A DNA stretch of 64,000 nt from Methylobacterium terrae (GTDB lineage: Bacteria; Pseudomonadota; Alphaproteobacteria; Rhizobiales; Beijerinckiaceae): positions 1,938,501 to 2,002,500 of the forward strand of contig NZ_CP029553.1 of the NCBI RefSeq assembly GCF_003173755.1, in the 5' to 3' direction. How positions within the stretch are numbered: position 1 is the stretch's first letter; the number at the start of each line of letters is the position of its first letter. Both the position numbers and the translations under genes were made by a program. The notes beneath the pieces are model-generated. The model had not been told where the DNA came from and made no database searches. It saw only the letters and a program-made list of their open reading frames with translations. Positions 43,118 through 52,876 of this stretch are shown here, one piece after another.

Positions 43118-45670
43118 ATGACGGAACGGACCGCCGTGACCGCAAGCACCGACGTCCTGTACCGCCTCCTCGTCCAAGGGGTGACCGACTACGCGATCTA
43201 CATGCTCGATCCGAGCGGCATGGTGGTGAATTGGAACGCCGGGGCGGCGCGGATCAAGCGTTACGCCGCCGCCGAGATCGTGGGACGGCACTTCTCGTGC
43301 TTCTACGGCGCGGAGGACCGGGCGGCGGGCCTGCCGGAAGCCGGCCTGCGCCAGGCCCGCGAGACCGGACGGTTCGAGGCCGAGGGCTGGCGCTTCCGCC
43401 GCGACGGCACCTCGTTCTGGGCCCACGTCGTCATCGACGCCATCCGGGACGACGACGGCCGCCTCATCGGCTTCGCCAAGATCACCCGCGACCGCACCGA
43501 CCAGCAGCGCCTGCTCCAGCAGCATCGCGAGGAGGAGCGCCGGTTCCGGCTCCTCGTCCAGGGCGTGACCGATTGCGCACTCTACATGCTCGATCCGACC
43601 GGGATCGTCGTCAACTGGAATGCCGGGGCCGAGCGCACCAACGGATACACCGCGGCCGAGATCGTGGGACGGCACTTCTCGTGCTTCTACGGCGCGGCGG
43701 ACCGGGCGGCGGGCCTGCCGGAAGCCGGCCTGCGCCAGGCCCGCGAGACCGGGCGGTTCGAGGCCGAGGACTGGCGCTTCCGCCGCGACGGCACCTCGTT
43801 CTGGGCCCACGTCGTCATCGACGCCATCCGGGACGACCAGGGCGCCCTCCTCGGCTTCGCCAAGATCACCCGCGACCGGACGGAGAGGCGCGCGCAGGAA
43901 CTCCAGGTCGTCGAGGCCAAGGAGAGGGCCGAGCGCCACCGCGACGAGCACGCCGCCGCCTCGGCCTTCCTCGACAGCGTGATCGCCACGATGCCGTCGA
44001 GCGTCGTCGTGCAGGACGCGAGGACCGGGCTGATCCTGCTCGCCAACCGTCAGGCGGAGCTGCTGCTGTGCCGCTGCGCCGGCGAGCTCGTCGGCCGGCC
44101 GGCGGCGGCGGTCCTGCCGACCGCCCTCGGAGCGCTGATGGCCGCCGCCCTGGCGAATGCCGGGGCGTCCGCGGGGACCGGCCATCCGGCCTCCAGCGTC
44201 AATGCCGAGGCGCAGGTCGAGACCGCGTGGGGCGCGCGGATCCTGCGGATGCGCGCCCTGGCGATCGGCGGGCGCGGCGAGCAGCCCCTCCACGGGCTGC
44301 TCATCGCCGACGACATCAGCGACGAGCACGCCGCGCGCCAGCGCATCCACCATCTCGCCCATCACGACGGGCTGACCGGCCTGCCGAACCGCGAGCTGTT
44401 CCGGCAGCGTCTCGCCGAGGCCCTGGCGGCGGAGGCCGCGAAGGCCGACGCCCCGGGCGTCGACGCGATCCTGGGACCGAGCACGGCGGTTTTGTGCCTC
44501 GACCTCGACGGCTTCAAGTGCATCAACGACACCCTCGGCCATCCGGTCGGCGACCACCTGCTGCGCGTGCTCGCCCGGCGCCTGTGGGACGCCTTGCGCC
44601 CGGGCGACACCCTGGCGCGGCTGGGCGGCGACGAGTTCGCGGTCGTCGCCCCGGTCCTCGGGGCGGGCGCGGAGGCCGCCGCCCTGGCCGACCGGCTGAT
44701 CGCGGCGGCCCGCCAGCCGGTCGAGATCGACGGGCATCGGATCGAGACCGGGCTGAGCATCGGCATCGCCCTCGCACCCGAGGACGCGTCGAGCGCCGAC
44801 GAGCTCCTGCGCTGCGGCGACCTCGCGCTCTACGAGGCCAAGCGCACCGGCCGCGGCCGGCACGCGCGCTTCCACGGCGCGCTCGAGGCCTCCGCCCGCT
44901 ACCGCCGCCTGATCGAGACCGACCTGCGCGAGGCGATCGCCCGGCGCGAGCTGTTCCTGCACTACCAGCCGATCGTGCGGGCGGAGGACGGCGCGACCGT
45001 CGGCTACGAGGCGCTCCTGCGCTGGCACCACCCGGTGCGCGGCCCGATCTCGCCCCTCGACTTCATCCCGGTCGCCGAGGAGACCGGGATGATCGACGAG
45101 ATCGGCACCTTCGTGCTGCACGAGGCCTGCCGCGAGGCGAGCCGCTGGACGAGCGACCGCACGATCGCCGTCAACCTGTCGCCGGCCCAGTTCCGCAGCT
45201 CGGCGCTCGCCGCGCAGGTCGCGGCGGCGCTCGCCGCCTCGGGCCTGCCCGCCGGCCGGCTCGAGCTCGAGATCACCGAATCGGTGCTGCTCGACGCCTC
45301 GTCGAACAACCTGGCGCTGCTCCGCCAGCTCAAGCAGCTCGGCACCCGCATCGCACTCGACGATTTCGGCACCGGCTATTCGTCCTTGAGCTACCTGTGC
45401 ACGTTCCGGTTCGACAAGATCAAGATCGACCGCTCCTTCATCCGCGAGATCTGCGACAGCCGCGAGGCGCTGGCGGTGGTCCAGGCGATCACCGGCCTCA
45501 GCCGCAGCCTCGGCATCGCCACCACGGCGGAGGGCGTCGAGAGCGCGGAACAGGCCGCCTGCCTGCGCCGGGAGGGCTGCACCCAGCTCCAGGGCTACCT
45601 CTACGGCCGGCCGGTGCCGGCAGACGCCCTGCCCGAGCGCGCGGGCGCCCCCATCCGCCTGGAGGCCTGA
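43118..45670 (+). CDS. PAS-PAS-PAS-GGDEF-EAL c-di-GMP enzyme
   Basis: 850-residue soluble protein. PAS1 covers about 16-126 and PAS2 about 144-254; they are nearly identical over GRHFSCFYGA to FAKITRDRT. PAS3-like covers about 282-400 and is weaker. GGDEF is at 503-507 with an RxxD inhibitory site at R494-D497. The EAL domain starts near 595 with EAL at 630-632 (GYEALLRWHHP), and its later metal-site blocks ITESVL and DDFGTGYSSL are present. Both cyclase and phosphodiesterase sites look intact. The PAS pair (Phe/Cys-rich) may bind a flavin or haem, which is unproven. It has no membrane span. Confidence 0.9.
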   Translation: MTERTAVTASTDVLYRLLVQGVTDYAIYMLDPSGMVVNWNAGAARIKRYAAAEIVGRHFSCFYGAEDRAAGLPEAGLRQARETGRFEAEGWRFRRDGTSFWAHVVIDAIRDDDGRLIGFAKITRDRTDQQRLLQQHREEERRFRLLVQGVTDCALYMLDPTGIVVNWNAGAERTNGYTAAEIVGRHFSCFYGAADRAAGLPEAGLRQARETGRFEAEDWRFRRDGTSFWAHVVIDAIRDDQGALLGFAKITRDRTERRAQELQVVEAKERAERHRDEHAAASAFLDSVIATMPSSVVVQDARTGLILLANRQAELLLCRCAGELVGRPAAAVLPTALGALMAAALANAGASAGTGHPASSVNAEAQVETAWGARILRMRALAIGGRGEQPLHGLLIADDISDEHAARQRIHHLAHHDGLTGLPNRELFRQRLAEALAAEAAKADAPGVDAILGPSTAVLCLDLDGFKCINDTLGHPVGDHLLRVLARRLWDALRPGDTLARLGGDEFAVVAPVLGAGAEAAALADRLIAAARQPVEIDGHRIETGLSIGIALAPEDASSADELLRCGDLALYEAKRTGRGRHARFHGALEASARYRRLIETDLREAIARRELFLHYQPIVRAEDGATVGYEALLRWHHPVRGPISPLDFIPVAEETGMIDEIGTFVLHEACREASRWTSDRTIAVNLSPAQFRSSALAAQVAAALAASGLPAGRLELEITESVLLDASSNNLALLRQLKQLGTRIALDDFGTGYSSLSYLCTFRFDKIKIDRSFIREICDSREALAVVQAITGLSRSLGIATTAEGVESAEQAACLRREGCTQLQGYLYGRPVPADALPERAGAPIRLEA
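43280..43880 (+). repeat. 384-bp tandem duplication encoding PAS1/PAS2
   Basis: Bases from about 43280 to 43500 recur from about 43664 to 43884 at an exact 384-base offset (128 codons). Long stretches are identical, for example both copies of GATCGTGGGACGGCACTTC. Synonymous positions are also conserved, so the duplication is recent or kept uniform by gene conversion. Confidence 0.85.
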
Positions 45671-45750
45671 CGGGACGGGCTGGCCCGGGAAGGGGCGGCA
45701 GGCTAATCAGGCGCGGGGCCGGGAGCGCGGCCCGGGAGGGCCGAGGGCCG

Positions 45751-46155
45751 ATGATCGACGTGCGGGCGATGTGCGCCATCGGGCAGCGGGGCCAGCTCGG
45801 CCTCCACGGCCGGCTGCCCTGGGAGGGCAACACCGACCCGCTCTACGTCGAGGACGTCACCCGGTTCTTCGCCGTGACGCAGGGCCACGTCCTGATCGCG
45901 GGCCCGAAGACCATCGAGGCGGTGCCGGACTTCGCCTACCAGGACCGGACCATCGCGGTCATCCGCTCCCACGAGGACCCGCGGGCGGTGCTGGCGCGCT
46001 ATCCCGGCCGGCGGATCTACGTCGGCGGCGGGATCGCGGTCTGGAACGTCTACGCGCCGTTCATCCAGCAATGGGACATCACCCGCCTGCCCTACGACGG
46101 CGAGGCCGACCGCTGGTTCGATCCCGCCTGGCTGGTGGGGCGGGGGCGGGACTGA
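45751..46155 (+). CDS. dihydrofolate reductase-like protein
   Basis: 134 residues in the DHFR fold. IGQRGQLGLHGRLPWEGNTDP corresponds to the IGxxxxLPW loop, LIAGPKTIEAVP to the NADPH pyrophosphate region, and RRIYVGGGIAVWNVYAPFI to the GG-x-x-Y motif. It is shorter than canonical chromosomal DHFR (about 160), and an Asp or Glu at the folate carboxamide position (D37 in YVEDVTRFF) appears to be present. GAGGG precedes the ATG. It may be a secondary DHFR or a divergent member; whether it is the housekeeping FolA cannot be said. Confidence 0.7.
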   Translation: MIDVRAMCAIGQRGQLGLHGRLPWEGNTDPLYVEDVTRFFAVTQGHVLIAGPKTIEAVPDFAYQDRTIAVIRSHEDPRAVLARYPGRRIYVGGGIAVWNVYAPFIQQWDITRLPYDGEADRWFDPAWLVGRGRD

Positions 46156-46170
46156 AGCCCGCCCCGTCGG

Positions 46171-47040
46171 TCAGGCGCCGGCCGCGACGGCGGCGGCGAA
46201 GTCGCGGTAGGTGCGCAGCGGGCGGCCGACGAGAGCCGTCAGGCGCTCGCGGTCGCCGGCCTCCGGGATCATCCCGTCGGTCTGGAAGCGCTCGGCCATC
46301 AGGCGCATGTCGAAGGCCATCCAGGGCGGCATGAAGGCCCGCAGGGAGCGCTCGAACCCCGCCGTGTCGTCGCCCGCATAGGCGACCGGGCGCCCCAGCA
46401 CACCCGACCAGATCGCGGCGACGTCCGGCCCGGTCAGCGTCTCGGGCCCGACGAGGTTGAGCGTCTCGGAGGGCAGCGGACCGGCGGCCCGCTCGCGACG
46501 GATCAGCGCCAGGGCGGCGATCTCGCCGATGTCGCGCGCGTCGATCATCGCGAGGCCCCTCGATCCGAGCGGCATCGGGTAGACGCCGTGGGCGAGGACC
46601 GCGTCCGCGACCGTGCGGTCGTTGTCGATGAAGTAGGCCGGGCGCAGGATCGTGGCCTCGAACCCCATCCCCTCGATCATCCGCTCGACCCCGAACTTGG
46701 CCGCGAAGTGCGGCACGTTCACCGAGAGGTCGCTGTTGATCACCGACAGGTAGACCACCCGCTTCACGCCCGCCTCGCGGGCGAGGTTGAGCGCGACGAG
46801 CGCCTGGGTGAATTCGTCGGGCACCACCGCGTTGAGCAGGAACAGGGTGGAGATGCCCGAGAGCGCGCCGCGCATCGCGTCGACGTCGAGGAGGTCGCCT
46901 TGCGCCACCGCGACGCCGGCCGGGAGGCCCGCCTTCGCGGGATCGCGGACGAGGGCGCGGATGTCGGCGCCGCGCCGCGCCAGTTCCGCGACCACGTGGC
47001 GGCCGACCGTGCCGGTGGCGCCCGTCACCAGGATCGTCAT
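46171..47040 (-). CDS. NmrA-like NAD(P)-binding protein (atypical SDR)
   Basis: 289 residues that start MTILVTGATGTVGRHVVAELARRG, the GxxGxxG nucleotide-binding loop. It lacks the YxxxK pair in classical spacing (VVYLSVINSD follows the fourth strand), as in NmrA/QOR2-type redox-sensing proteins. The later part has ILRPAYFIDN and LNLVGPETLTG, typical of the NmrA-like group. It is divergent from an LysR regulator and is its likely target. Confidence 0.82.
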   Translation of the reverse strand: MTILVTGATGTVGRHVVAELARRGADIRALVRDPAKAGLPAGVAVAQGDLLDVDAMRGALSGISTLFLLNAVVPDEFTQALVALNLAREAGVKRVVYLSVINSDLSVNVPHFAAKFGVERMIEGMGFEATILRPAYFIDNDRTVADAVLAHGVYPMPLGSRGLAMIDARDIGEIAALALIRRERAAGPLPSETLNLVGPETLTGPDVAAIWSGVLGRPVAYAGDDTAGFERSLRAFMPPWMAFDMRLMAERFQTDGMIPEAGDRERLTALVGRPLRTYRDFAAAVAAGA

Positions 47041-47133
47041 GGGTGTGCTCCGGGTTCGTCGTTGAAGACATCCGCACGATGAGCGATCCATGGACGGGGC
47101 GATAGGCGCCCGATCTGGACGCACCGTCTCGCC

Positions 47134-47159
47134 GGTGGGACGACTTGGTGGGACGACTT
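47134..47159. promoter_or_regulatory. 13-bp direct repeats between NmrA-like and LysR genes
   Basis: GGTGGGACGACTT occurs twice without a gap (47134-47146, 47147-47159), followed by a partial third copy. It lies 12 bases before the LysR start. It may be a regulator site or a slippage product; it is not a T-N11-A palindrome. Confidence 0.35.
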
Positions 47160-47170
47160 GGTGGAAAGAC

Positions 47171-48067
47171 ATGGACCTGCTCGCCCTCGCCGACTTCGTC
47201 CTCGTCGCCCGTCACGGCGGGTTCGGCCGGGCGGCCCGCGCGACGGGCCGGCCGAAGGCGACCCTGTCGCGCCGGGTCGCGGAGCTGGAGGAGCGCCTGG
47301 CCCTGCGCCTGTTCGAGCGCGGCCGCCGGGTGCTGACGCTCACCGAGGAGGGCCGCGCGCTCGCCGAGCGGGCCGGCGCGCTGCTGACCGAGCTCGACGA
47401 GACCGCCGCCGCGATCGCCGCGGGCGGGGGCCGGGCGCGGGGCCGGCTGCGGATCAGCGCGCCGCTGCTGTTCGGGCAGACCGCGATGGGCAAGGTGGCG
47501 GCGGCCTTCGCGCGCGAATACCCGGAGATCCGGCTGGCGGTCACGACGGAGGACCGGGCCGTCGACATGGTCGAGGAGGGCTACGACCTGGTGATCCGGG
47601 TCAACCCGGACCCGGACGAGAGCCTGGTGGGGCGGGTCTTCCTGCGCGACCGGATGGTCGTGGTGGCGAGCCCGGACCTTGCAAGCCCGGACCTGGCGAG
47701 CCCGGCGGGAGGCGCGAGCGTCCCGGCCGTGGTCCGCGCGGAGCAAGGACCCGGGGTCTGGGCCCTCGCGGGAGGCGGGCGCCTCGCCGTCGCGCCGGTC
47801 CTCGCCCTGTCCTCCCTCGTCATGGTCCGCGACGCGGTCCGGGCCGGGGTCGGGGCCGCGCGCCTGCCGGTCTCCCTCGTCGGCCCCGACCTCGCCGCCG
47901 GGCGGCTGGCCCATTGGGGCGACGTGGAGGGCTCGGACATCGCCCTGTGGGCGCTCTACCCGTCGCGACGGCTGCTGAGCGCCCGGGTCTCCGCCTTCCT
48001 CGACCACCTGAAGGCGACGTTCCCGACGGGGGAGCCGGAGGAGCTGGCGGCCTTTATCGGGGGATGA
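47171..48067 (+). CDS. LysR-family transcriptional regulator
   Basis: 298 residues. The N-terminal winged helix-turn-helix is LALADFVLVARHGGFGRAARATGRPKATLSRRVAELEERLALRLFERG, and the effector-binding domain begins near residue 90. Residues around 165-180 contain a PDLASPDLASP repeat coded by tandem 15-base units in a surface loop. It is divergent from the NmrA-like gene, the classical LysR arrangement, so it probably controls that gene. The inducer is unknown. Confidence 0.88.
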   Translation: MDLLALADFVLVARHGGFGRAARATGRPKATLSRRVAELEERLALRLFERGRRVLTLTEEGRALAERAGALLTELDETAAAIAAGGGRARGRLRISAPLLFGQTAMGKVAAAFAREYPEIRLAVTTEDRAVDMVEEGYDLVIRVNPDPDESLVGRVFLRDRMVVVASPDLASPDLASPAGGASVPAVVRAEQGPGVWALAGGGRLAVAPVLALSSLVMVRDAVRAGVGAARLPVSLVGPDLAAGRLAHWGDVEGSDIALWALYPSRRLLSARVSAFLDHLKATFPTGEPEELAAFIGG

Positions 48068-48166
48068 GGCCCACCGTCATGCGCCGAAGCGGTCACCGGT
48101 TCGGCGGCGACGATGACGTGAGAGAAGAGCCTGAGCAGAGTTGCCTGACGCAACCCCGCCCGGGCC

Positions 48167-49858
48167 TCACGCCGCCTTCACCGCCGCCAGGAAGCCGCCG
48201 ACCTCGCGGGTGAGCCCGTCGGAGTGGCGCGCCAGGACGAGCGCGGCGTCGAGGACCTGGGCAGCGGTCGCGCCGGTCTCGCCCGCCTCGCGGCGCAGGT
48301 CGCGCAGGGTGTCGGTGACGTGGCCGGTGCCGTGAGCCGCCTCGCCGACGCTGCGGGCGATCTCCTGCGTCGCTGCTCCCTGCTCTTCCATCGCGGCGGC
48401 GATCGACGAGGCGGAGGCCGACATCTCGCCGATCACCCGGCCGATGCGCTGGATGTCGGCGATCGCGGCCCGGGTCGCGGCCTGGATCGCCCCGACCTGC
48501 CCGGTGATCTCGTCGGTCGCCCGGGTGGTCTGGCCGGCGAGCGCCTTGACCTCGGCGGCGACGACCGCGAAGCCGCGGCCCGCCGCCCCCGCCCGGGCCG
48601 CCTCGATGGTGGCGTTGAGCGCCAGGAGATTGGTCTGGGCCGCGATGTCGGCGATGACCGAGACGACGCGCTCGATGCGCTCGGCGGCGGCCGACAATTC
48701 GCCCACCGTGGCGTCGGTGCGGCCCGCATCCTCCACCGCCTGCCCGGCCATGCGCGAGGATTGCGCGACCTGCCGGACGATCTCCTGGATCGCGGTTTTC
48801 ATCTGCTCGCTCGCCGCCGCGACGGCGTGGACGTGGCCGGAGGTCCGCTGCGCCACGCCCGCCGCCGCGTCGGTGCGCCCGGCCCCGGCCTCGGCGCCGG
48901 CCGTCATCGCCCGGGCGGCGGCCTCCATGGTGCCGGCGGCCCCGGCGAGGTCGCGCGAGAGGCCCGAGACCTTGGCCTCGAAGGCCTGGGCGAGGCCGTC
49001 GACCAGGGCGGCGCGGCGCGCGGCCGCCTCGTTGCGCTCGCTCTCGCGCAGGGTCAGGCGGTGCATCTCGCCGGCGGAATCCTTGAACACCTGCAGCGCC
49101 CGGGCGAGCGCGCCGATCTCGTCCCGCCGCCCGGTGCCGGCGACCGGAACCGTCAGGTCGCCGGCCGCGAGGGCGTTCATCGCCCGGGCGATCCGGGCGA
49201 GCGGCCGGGCGATGCCGAGCACCGCGATGGCCGCGAGGGCCGAGAAGGCCAGGACGAGGCCGATCGCGGCGACGAGGGTCAGGCGCGTGGCGGTCGCGGC
49301 GGCGGCGGCCTCGGCGGCGTCGCGGGCGGCGGCGAGGTCTCTGAGGGTCGCCCGCACCCGGGCGTCGATGGCCGCCGACGCCTTCGCCCGCCGCCCGGCA
49401 TCCTCCTCGGTCGAGAGCGCGAAGGCGACGTCGGTCATGCCCTGCTGCGCGTTCGTCACCACCTTGGCCGAGAAGGCGAGGTAGTCGGCGACCCCGGCGC
49501 GGGCCGCCTCGTCCTCGGCGCGCTCCTCGGCGCTCCCGGCGAGCGCGACCAGCCGCTCGGCCTGCGCGCCGGCGAGCTCCTCCGCCGCCCGGTGCTGCCG
49601 GGCCAGGGCCTGGCGCGCCTCGTCGCTGCCCTCGATGATGACGCTCCGCTGGGCGATCGCCGCCTCGGCGACGGCGTTCGCCACCCGCTGGGCCGCGACG
49701 GCCCGGTTGGTGCGGGTGTCGACGATCTCGCGCATCGTCCCGCTCATCGCGTCGAGGCCGCTGCGGGCGAGCCCGACGAGGCCGAGCGCGACGAGGAGGA
49801 CGAGGCCGGCCGGCAGCGCCAGCTTGGCGATGAGCGTGAGGTCGTTGAAGGCGCGCAT
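48167..49858 (-). CDS. methyl-accepting chemotaxis protein
   Basis: 563 residues. TM1 is at about 11-31, then a periplasmic all-helical sensing region (about 32-190, four-helix-bundle type), TM2 at 192-216, and HAMP at about 217-270. The signalling domain contains [32 protein letters not shown], the CheA/CheW-binding hairpin. The region between HAMP and hairpin has poorly conserved Glu/Gln methylation sites. The ligand is unknown. Confidence 0.9.
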   Translation of the reverse strand: MRAFNDLTLIAKLALPAGLVLLVALGLVGLARSGLDAMSGTMREIVDTRTNRAVAAQRVANAVAEAAIAQRSVIIEGSDEARQALARQHRAAEELAGAQAERLVALAGSAEERAEDEAARAGVADYLAFSAKVVTNAQQGMTDVAFALSTEEDAGRRAKASAAIDARVRATLRDLAAARDAAEAAAAATATRLTLVAAIGLVLAFSALAAIAVLGIARPLARIARAMNALAAGDLTVPVAGTGRRDEIGALARALQVFKDSAGEMHRLTLRESERNEAAARRAALVDGLAQAFEAKVSGLSRDLAGAAGTMEAAARAMTAGAEAGAGRTDAAAGVAQRTSGHVHAVAAASEQMKTAIQEIVRQVAQSSRMAGQAVEDAGRTDATVGELSAAAERIERVVSVIADIAAQTNLLALNATIEAARAGAAGRGFAVVAAEVKALAGQTTRATDEITGQVGAIQAATRAAIADIQRIGRVIGEMSASASSIAAAMEEQGAATQEIARSVGEAAHGTGHVTDTLRDLRREAGETGATAAQVLDAALVLARHSDGLTREVGGFLAAVKAA

Positions 49859-50278
49859 CCCGGATCCCCGACGCGGGCGGCCCCGACCCGGCTCGGTCGC
49901 GTCCTCCCGCAGGCTAGTGATGACACGAGCTATTCATGCCCGGGTTAAGGGATCATTTCTGTATCACATCGTATCGATGCGACGATCGTAGTCGATTTTC
50001 GAACATTCGTCTGACGGCACGTCATCCAATACGTCGCCTGCAAAATATTTCTACTTCGAAACTGCTTATCCCTGCGGCATGCCGCACAGACCGTGAGCAG
50101 ATGGAGCCTTCCCCGGTCGGACTCGACGGGTCATCGGCCGCGCTCGGTCGACGGCACTCCGCGTCGCCTGCACGATATCGCCTGCCGCTGGGTCATTGGC
50201 GGTCGCCAAGGCAGTCGCCAATTCCCGGCGGACGCGGTAAACGCGTTCGTAACCAGTCAGAACGGGGGCTGTCAGGCC
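49859..50278. other. 420-base spacer with AT-rich core
   Basis: A divergent region between the chemoreceptor and a small gene. 49930-50070 is AT-rich (for example CAAAATATTTCTACTTCG) and should hold promoters for one or both. A palindrome GCGGCATGCCGC lies near 50073-50084. No protein gene is supported. Confidence 0.4.
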
Positions 50279-50449
50279 ATGAGCGAATCCACCGACCGGT
50301 TCAAGCGCGCGCCCAAGCGCAAACCTGCGCAGGCGCGCACCCTCACGGTCTCGCCCGAGGCCAAGGCCGCCTACGAGAAGCTGATCCGCGAGAAGGAGGA
50401 GCGCGAGACCTACGCCCGCAACCTCCCCGCCGACCAGAAGCCGCGCTGA
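50279..50449 (+). CDS. small basic hypothetical protein (56 aa)
   Basis: 56 residues, strongly charged (MSESTDRFKRAPKRKPAQAR... EAKAAYEKLIREKEERE). The basic N-terminus and amphipathic helix suggest nucleic-acid or ribosome binding, which is a guess. It has no recognised family. The frame is open upstream, but the ATG at 50279 begins the charged section with AGG close by. It is convergent with der. Confidence 0.5.
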   Translation: MSESTDRFKRAPKRKPAQARTLTVSPEAKAAYEKLIREKEERETYARNLPADQKPR

Positions 50450-50471
50450 CACCCGGTCCCCACGCCCGGCC

Positions 50472-51815
50472 CTACTCCTTGTCGAACGGGTTCTTCGAGG
50501 TCCGGAGCGACAGGCGGATCGGCACGCCCGGCAGCTCGAAAGCCTCGCGCAGGCTGTTGACGAGGTAGCGGGTGTAGGATTTCGGCAGCGCGTCGAGCTG
50601 GTTGCCGAACAGGGCGAAGTGCGGCGGGCGCGACTTCACCTGGGTGGCGTAGCGGATCTTGATGCGCCGGCCGGACACCGCCGGCGGCGGGTTGGCCTGC
50701 GTCGCCTCGCCGAGCCACTGGTTGATCTTGGCGGTCGAGACGCGGCGGTTCCAGACCTCGGCGGTCGAGACCACGGCGTGCATCAGCCGGTCGATGCCCT
50801 CGCCGGCGAGCCCCGAGAGCGGCACCACCGCCGCGCCCCGCACCTGCGGCAGCAGGCGGGTCGCCTTCTCCTTGAGCTCCTTCAGGAGCCCGGGCTGGTC
50901 GGCGACGAGGTCCCACTTGTTGAGGCCGATGACGAGGGCGCGTCCCTCCGACTCGACGAGGTCGACGATGGTGAGGTCCTGCTTCTCGAACGGGATCGTG
51001 GCGTCGAGGAGCACCACCACCACCTCGGCGAAGCGCACCGCCCGCAAGCCGTCGGAGACCGCGAGCTTCTCGAGCTTGTCGTCGACCCGGGCGCGCCGGC
51101 GCATCCCGGCGGTGTCGTGCAGCTTGATCCGGCGGCCGCGCCACTCCCAGTCGAGCGAGATCGAATCGCGGGTGATGCCGGCCTCGGGCCCGACCAGCAG
51201 CCGGTCCTCGCCGAGCATCCGGTTGATCAGCGTCGACTTGCCGGCATTCGGGCGGCCGACGATCGCGACCTTGAGCGGCTTGCCCTCGCCGCCCTCCTCG
51301 TCGTCCTCGTCGTCGGGCTCCGGCAGCACGGCCTCGAGCGCGTCGAGGAGATCGCCCAGGCCCTCGCCGTGCTCGGCCGAGACCGGCACCGGATCGCCGA
51401 GGCCCAGCGCGAAGGCCTCGTAGGCGCCGGCCATCCCGGCCCCGCCCTCGGCCTTGTTGGCGAGCAGGATGACGGGCTTGTCGGCGCGGCGGACCAGCTC
51501 GGCGAAGGGCTGGTCGGCCGGCAGCAGGCCGGCGCGGGCGTCGATCACGAACAGGACCGCGTCGGCCTCGGCGATGGCGGCCTCGGTCTGGGCCCGCATG
51601 CGGCCGGCGAGCGAATCGGCCTCGGCCTCCTCGAGGCCGGCGGTGTCGAGGATGCGGAAGCGCAGGTGGCCGAGGCGCACCTCGCCCTCGCGCCGGTCGC
51701 GGGTCACGCCCGGGCGGTCGTCGACGAGGGCGAGCTTGCGGCCGACGAGGCGGTTGAACAGCGTCGACTTGCCGACGTTGGGACGCCCGACGATCGCGAC
51801 GATGGGCATCGACAT
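50472..51815 (-). CDS. der: ribosome-assembly GTPase Der (EngA)
   Basis: 447-residue double-GTPase essential for 50S maturation. The G1 motifs are GRPNVGKS (10-17) and GRPNAGKS (187-194). The first domain has DTAGLEE and a degenerate base-recognition motif NKAE; the second has DTAGMRR and NKWD. The KH-like C-terminal domain includes [15 protein letters not shown] and RIKIRYATQ. An acidic linker ([13 protein letters not shown]) joins the two domains. AGGA sits before the ATG at 51815. The YfgM-like TPR gene lies upstream. Confidence 0.95.
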   Translation of the reverse strand: MSMPIVAIVGRPNVGKSTLFNRLVGRKLALVDDRPGVTRDRREGEVRLGHLRFRILDTAGLEEAEADSLAGRMRAQTEAAIAEADAVLFVIDARAGLLPADQPFAELVRRADKPVILLANKAEGGAGMAGAYEAFALGLGDPVPVSAEHGEGLGDLLDALEAVLPEPDDEDDEEGGEGKPLKVAIVGRPNAGKSTLINRMLGEDRLLVGPEAGITRDSISLDWEWRGRRIKLHDTAGMRRRARVDDKLEKLAVSDGLRAVRFAEVVVVLLDATIPFEKQDLTIVDLVESEGRALVIGLNKWDLVADQPGLLKELKEKATRLLPQVRGAAVVPLSGLAGEGIDRLMHAVVSTAEVWNRRVSTAKINQWLGEATQANPPPAVSGRRIKIRYATQVKSRPPHFALFGNQLDALPKSYTRYLVNSLREAFELPGVPIRLSLRTSKNPFDKE

Positions 51816-51916
51816 GGAGGTCTTCCTGAACATAGCAGCGGGCGGGCACGCCGCGAGGCGCGCCGCCCTGTTCGACATGATGCGGGACGGAACCGTCCCG
51901 CGCTACGGGGATCTGT

Positions 51917-52702
51917 CTAGCGCGTCGCCTCGGGGGCCGGAGTCTCGGGGGCCGGGGCTTCCTCGTGGGGCTCCGTCCGGGGCGCGGGCATTCCGAGGAG
52001 GGACGGCGGGGGCGGCGCGGCCGGCGCCTGGGGCGCCGCCTCGGTCACCCGGACGGGACCGCCGGCCACCAGGCCGACATAGATCTCGAGCCGCTGGCGC
52101 AGGCCCGCCGGGGTCTCGCGGTCGGCGGCGATCTGGTCGAACCAGCGCCCGGCGCCCTCGTAGTCGCCCTTCCTGAGCGCGACGAGGCCCAGCGTCTCGC
52201 GGGCGGTGTGGCGGAAGGCGCTCGACGGGGCGGCGAGGCTCTGGAGCGCGTTGAGCGCGCCCGCATCGTCCTTGTCGACGAGGAGCAGCGCGCCGCGCAG
52301 GCGGGCGAGGTCGCGAAGGGCCGGACCCACCGCATTGTCGTCGGCGATGGCCGCGTAGGCCTTGGCGCCGGCCGCCGGGTCGGCCTTGCCGGATTCCGCG
52401 GCGGCGCGCAGGCGCGCCAGCAGCCGGTAGCCGAACGGCGCCTCGGCGGCGACGCCCGCGAAGGCCTTCTCGGCATCCTCCGGCGTGCCGTCCTTGGCGC
52501 GGCGCAGGGCCTCCTCGAAGCGCAGGCTCGCGGCTTCCGCCTGCTGGGCTTGCGCGTGCTGCCAGTAGCGCCAGCCGCCGACGCCCAGCACCACCAGCAC
52601 CGCGAGACCGATGAACACGCCGCTGTAGCGCGACCAGATCTGGGCCAGGCGGTCGCGCCGGTACTCGTCGTTGACCTCGCGGATGAACTCGTTCTCGCTC
52701 AT
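51917..52702 (-). CDS. YfgM-like TPR membrane-anchored protein
   Basis: 261 residues. A short cytosolic N-terminus (MSENEFIREVNDEYRRDRLAQIWSRY) is followed by one membrane helix (about 30-48: VFIGLAVLVVLGVGGWRYW) and a periplasmic helical repeat region (about 50-210). An Ala/Pro/Glu-rich tail ends it. The N-terminal motif is that of the YfgM/DUF2133 family, which works at the Sec translocon with periplasmic chaperones. In many relatives bamB lies between this gene and der; here the two are adjacent. Confidence 0.8.
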   Translation of the reverse strand: MSENEFIREVNDEYRRDRLAQIWSRYSGVFIGLAVLVVLGVGGWRYWQHAQAQQAEAASLRFEEALRRAKDGTPEDAEKAFAGVAAEAPFGYRLLARLRAAAESGKADPAAGAKAYAAIADDNAVGPALRDLARLRGALLLVDKDDAGALNALQSLAAPSSAFRHTARETLGLVALRKGDYEGAGRWFDQIAADRETPAGLRQRLEIYVGLVAGGPVRVTEAAPQAPAAPPPPSLLGMPAPRTEPHEEAPAPETPAPEATR

Positions 52703-52876
52703 GATCTTCTTGGCTCGATCTCTTGGCTCGCCGCCACCAGTGAGCCGGTCGGCTCTTCGCCGCGACCGTGCGACAGGGCCGGTCGCGTAGCACAGTCCCG
52801 GCGGGAAGTCAGGCCTGCCCGGCGGCAAGTCGGGCCTGCCCGCCGGCGGGAAGTCGGGCCTGGCGCGCGATCGCGC

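Noticed and set aside
42998..45121. 707-codon minus-strand frame opposite the GGDEF-EAL gene
   Set aside because: It mirrors the PAS duplication and has no motif of its own, so it is a shadow of the plus-strand gene.
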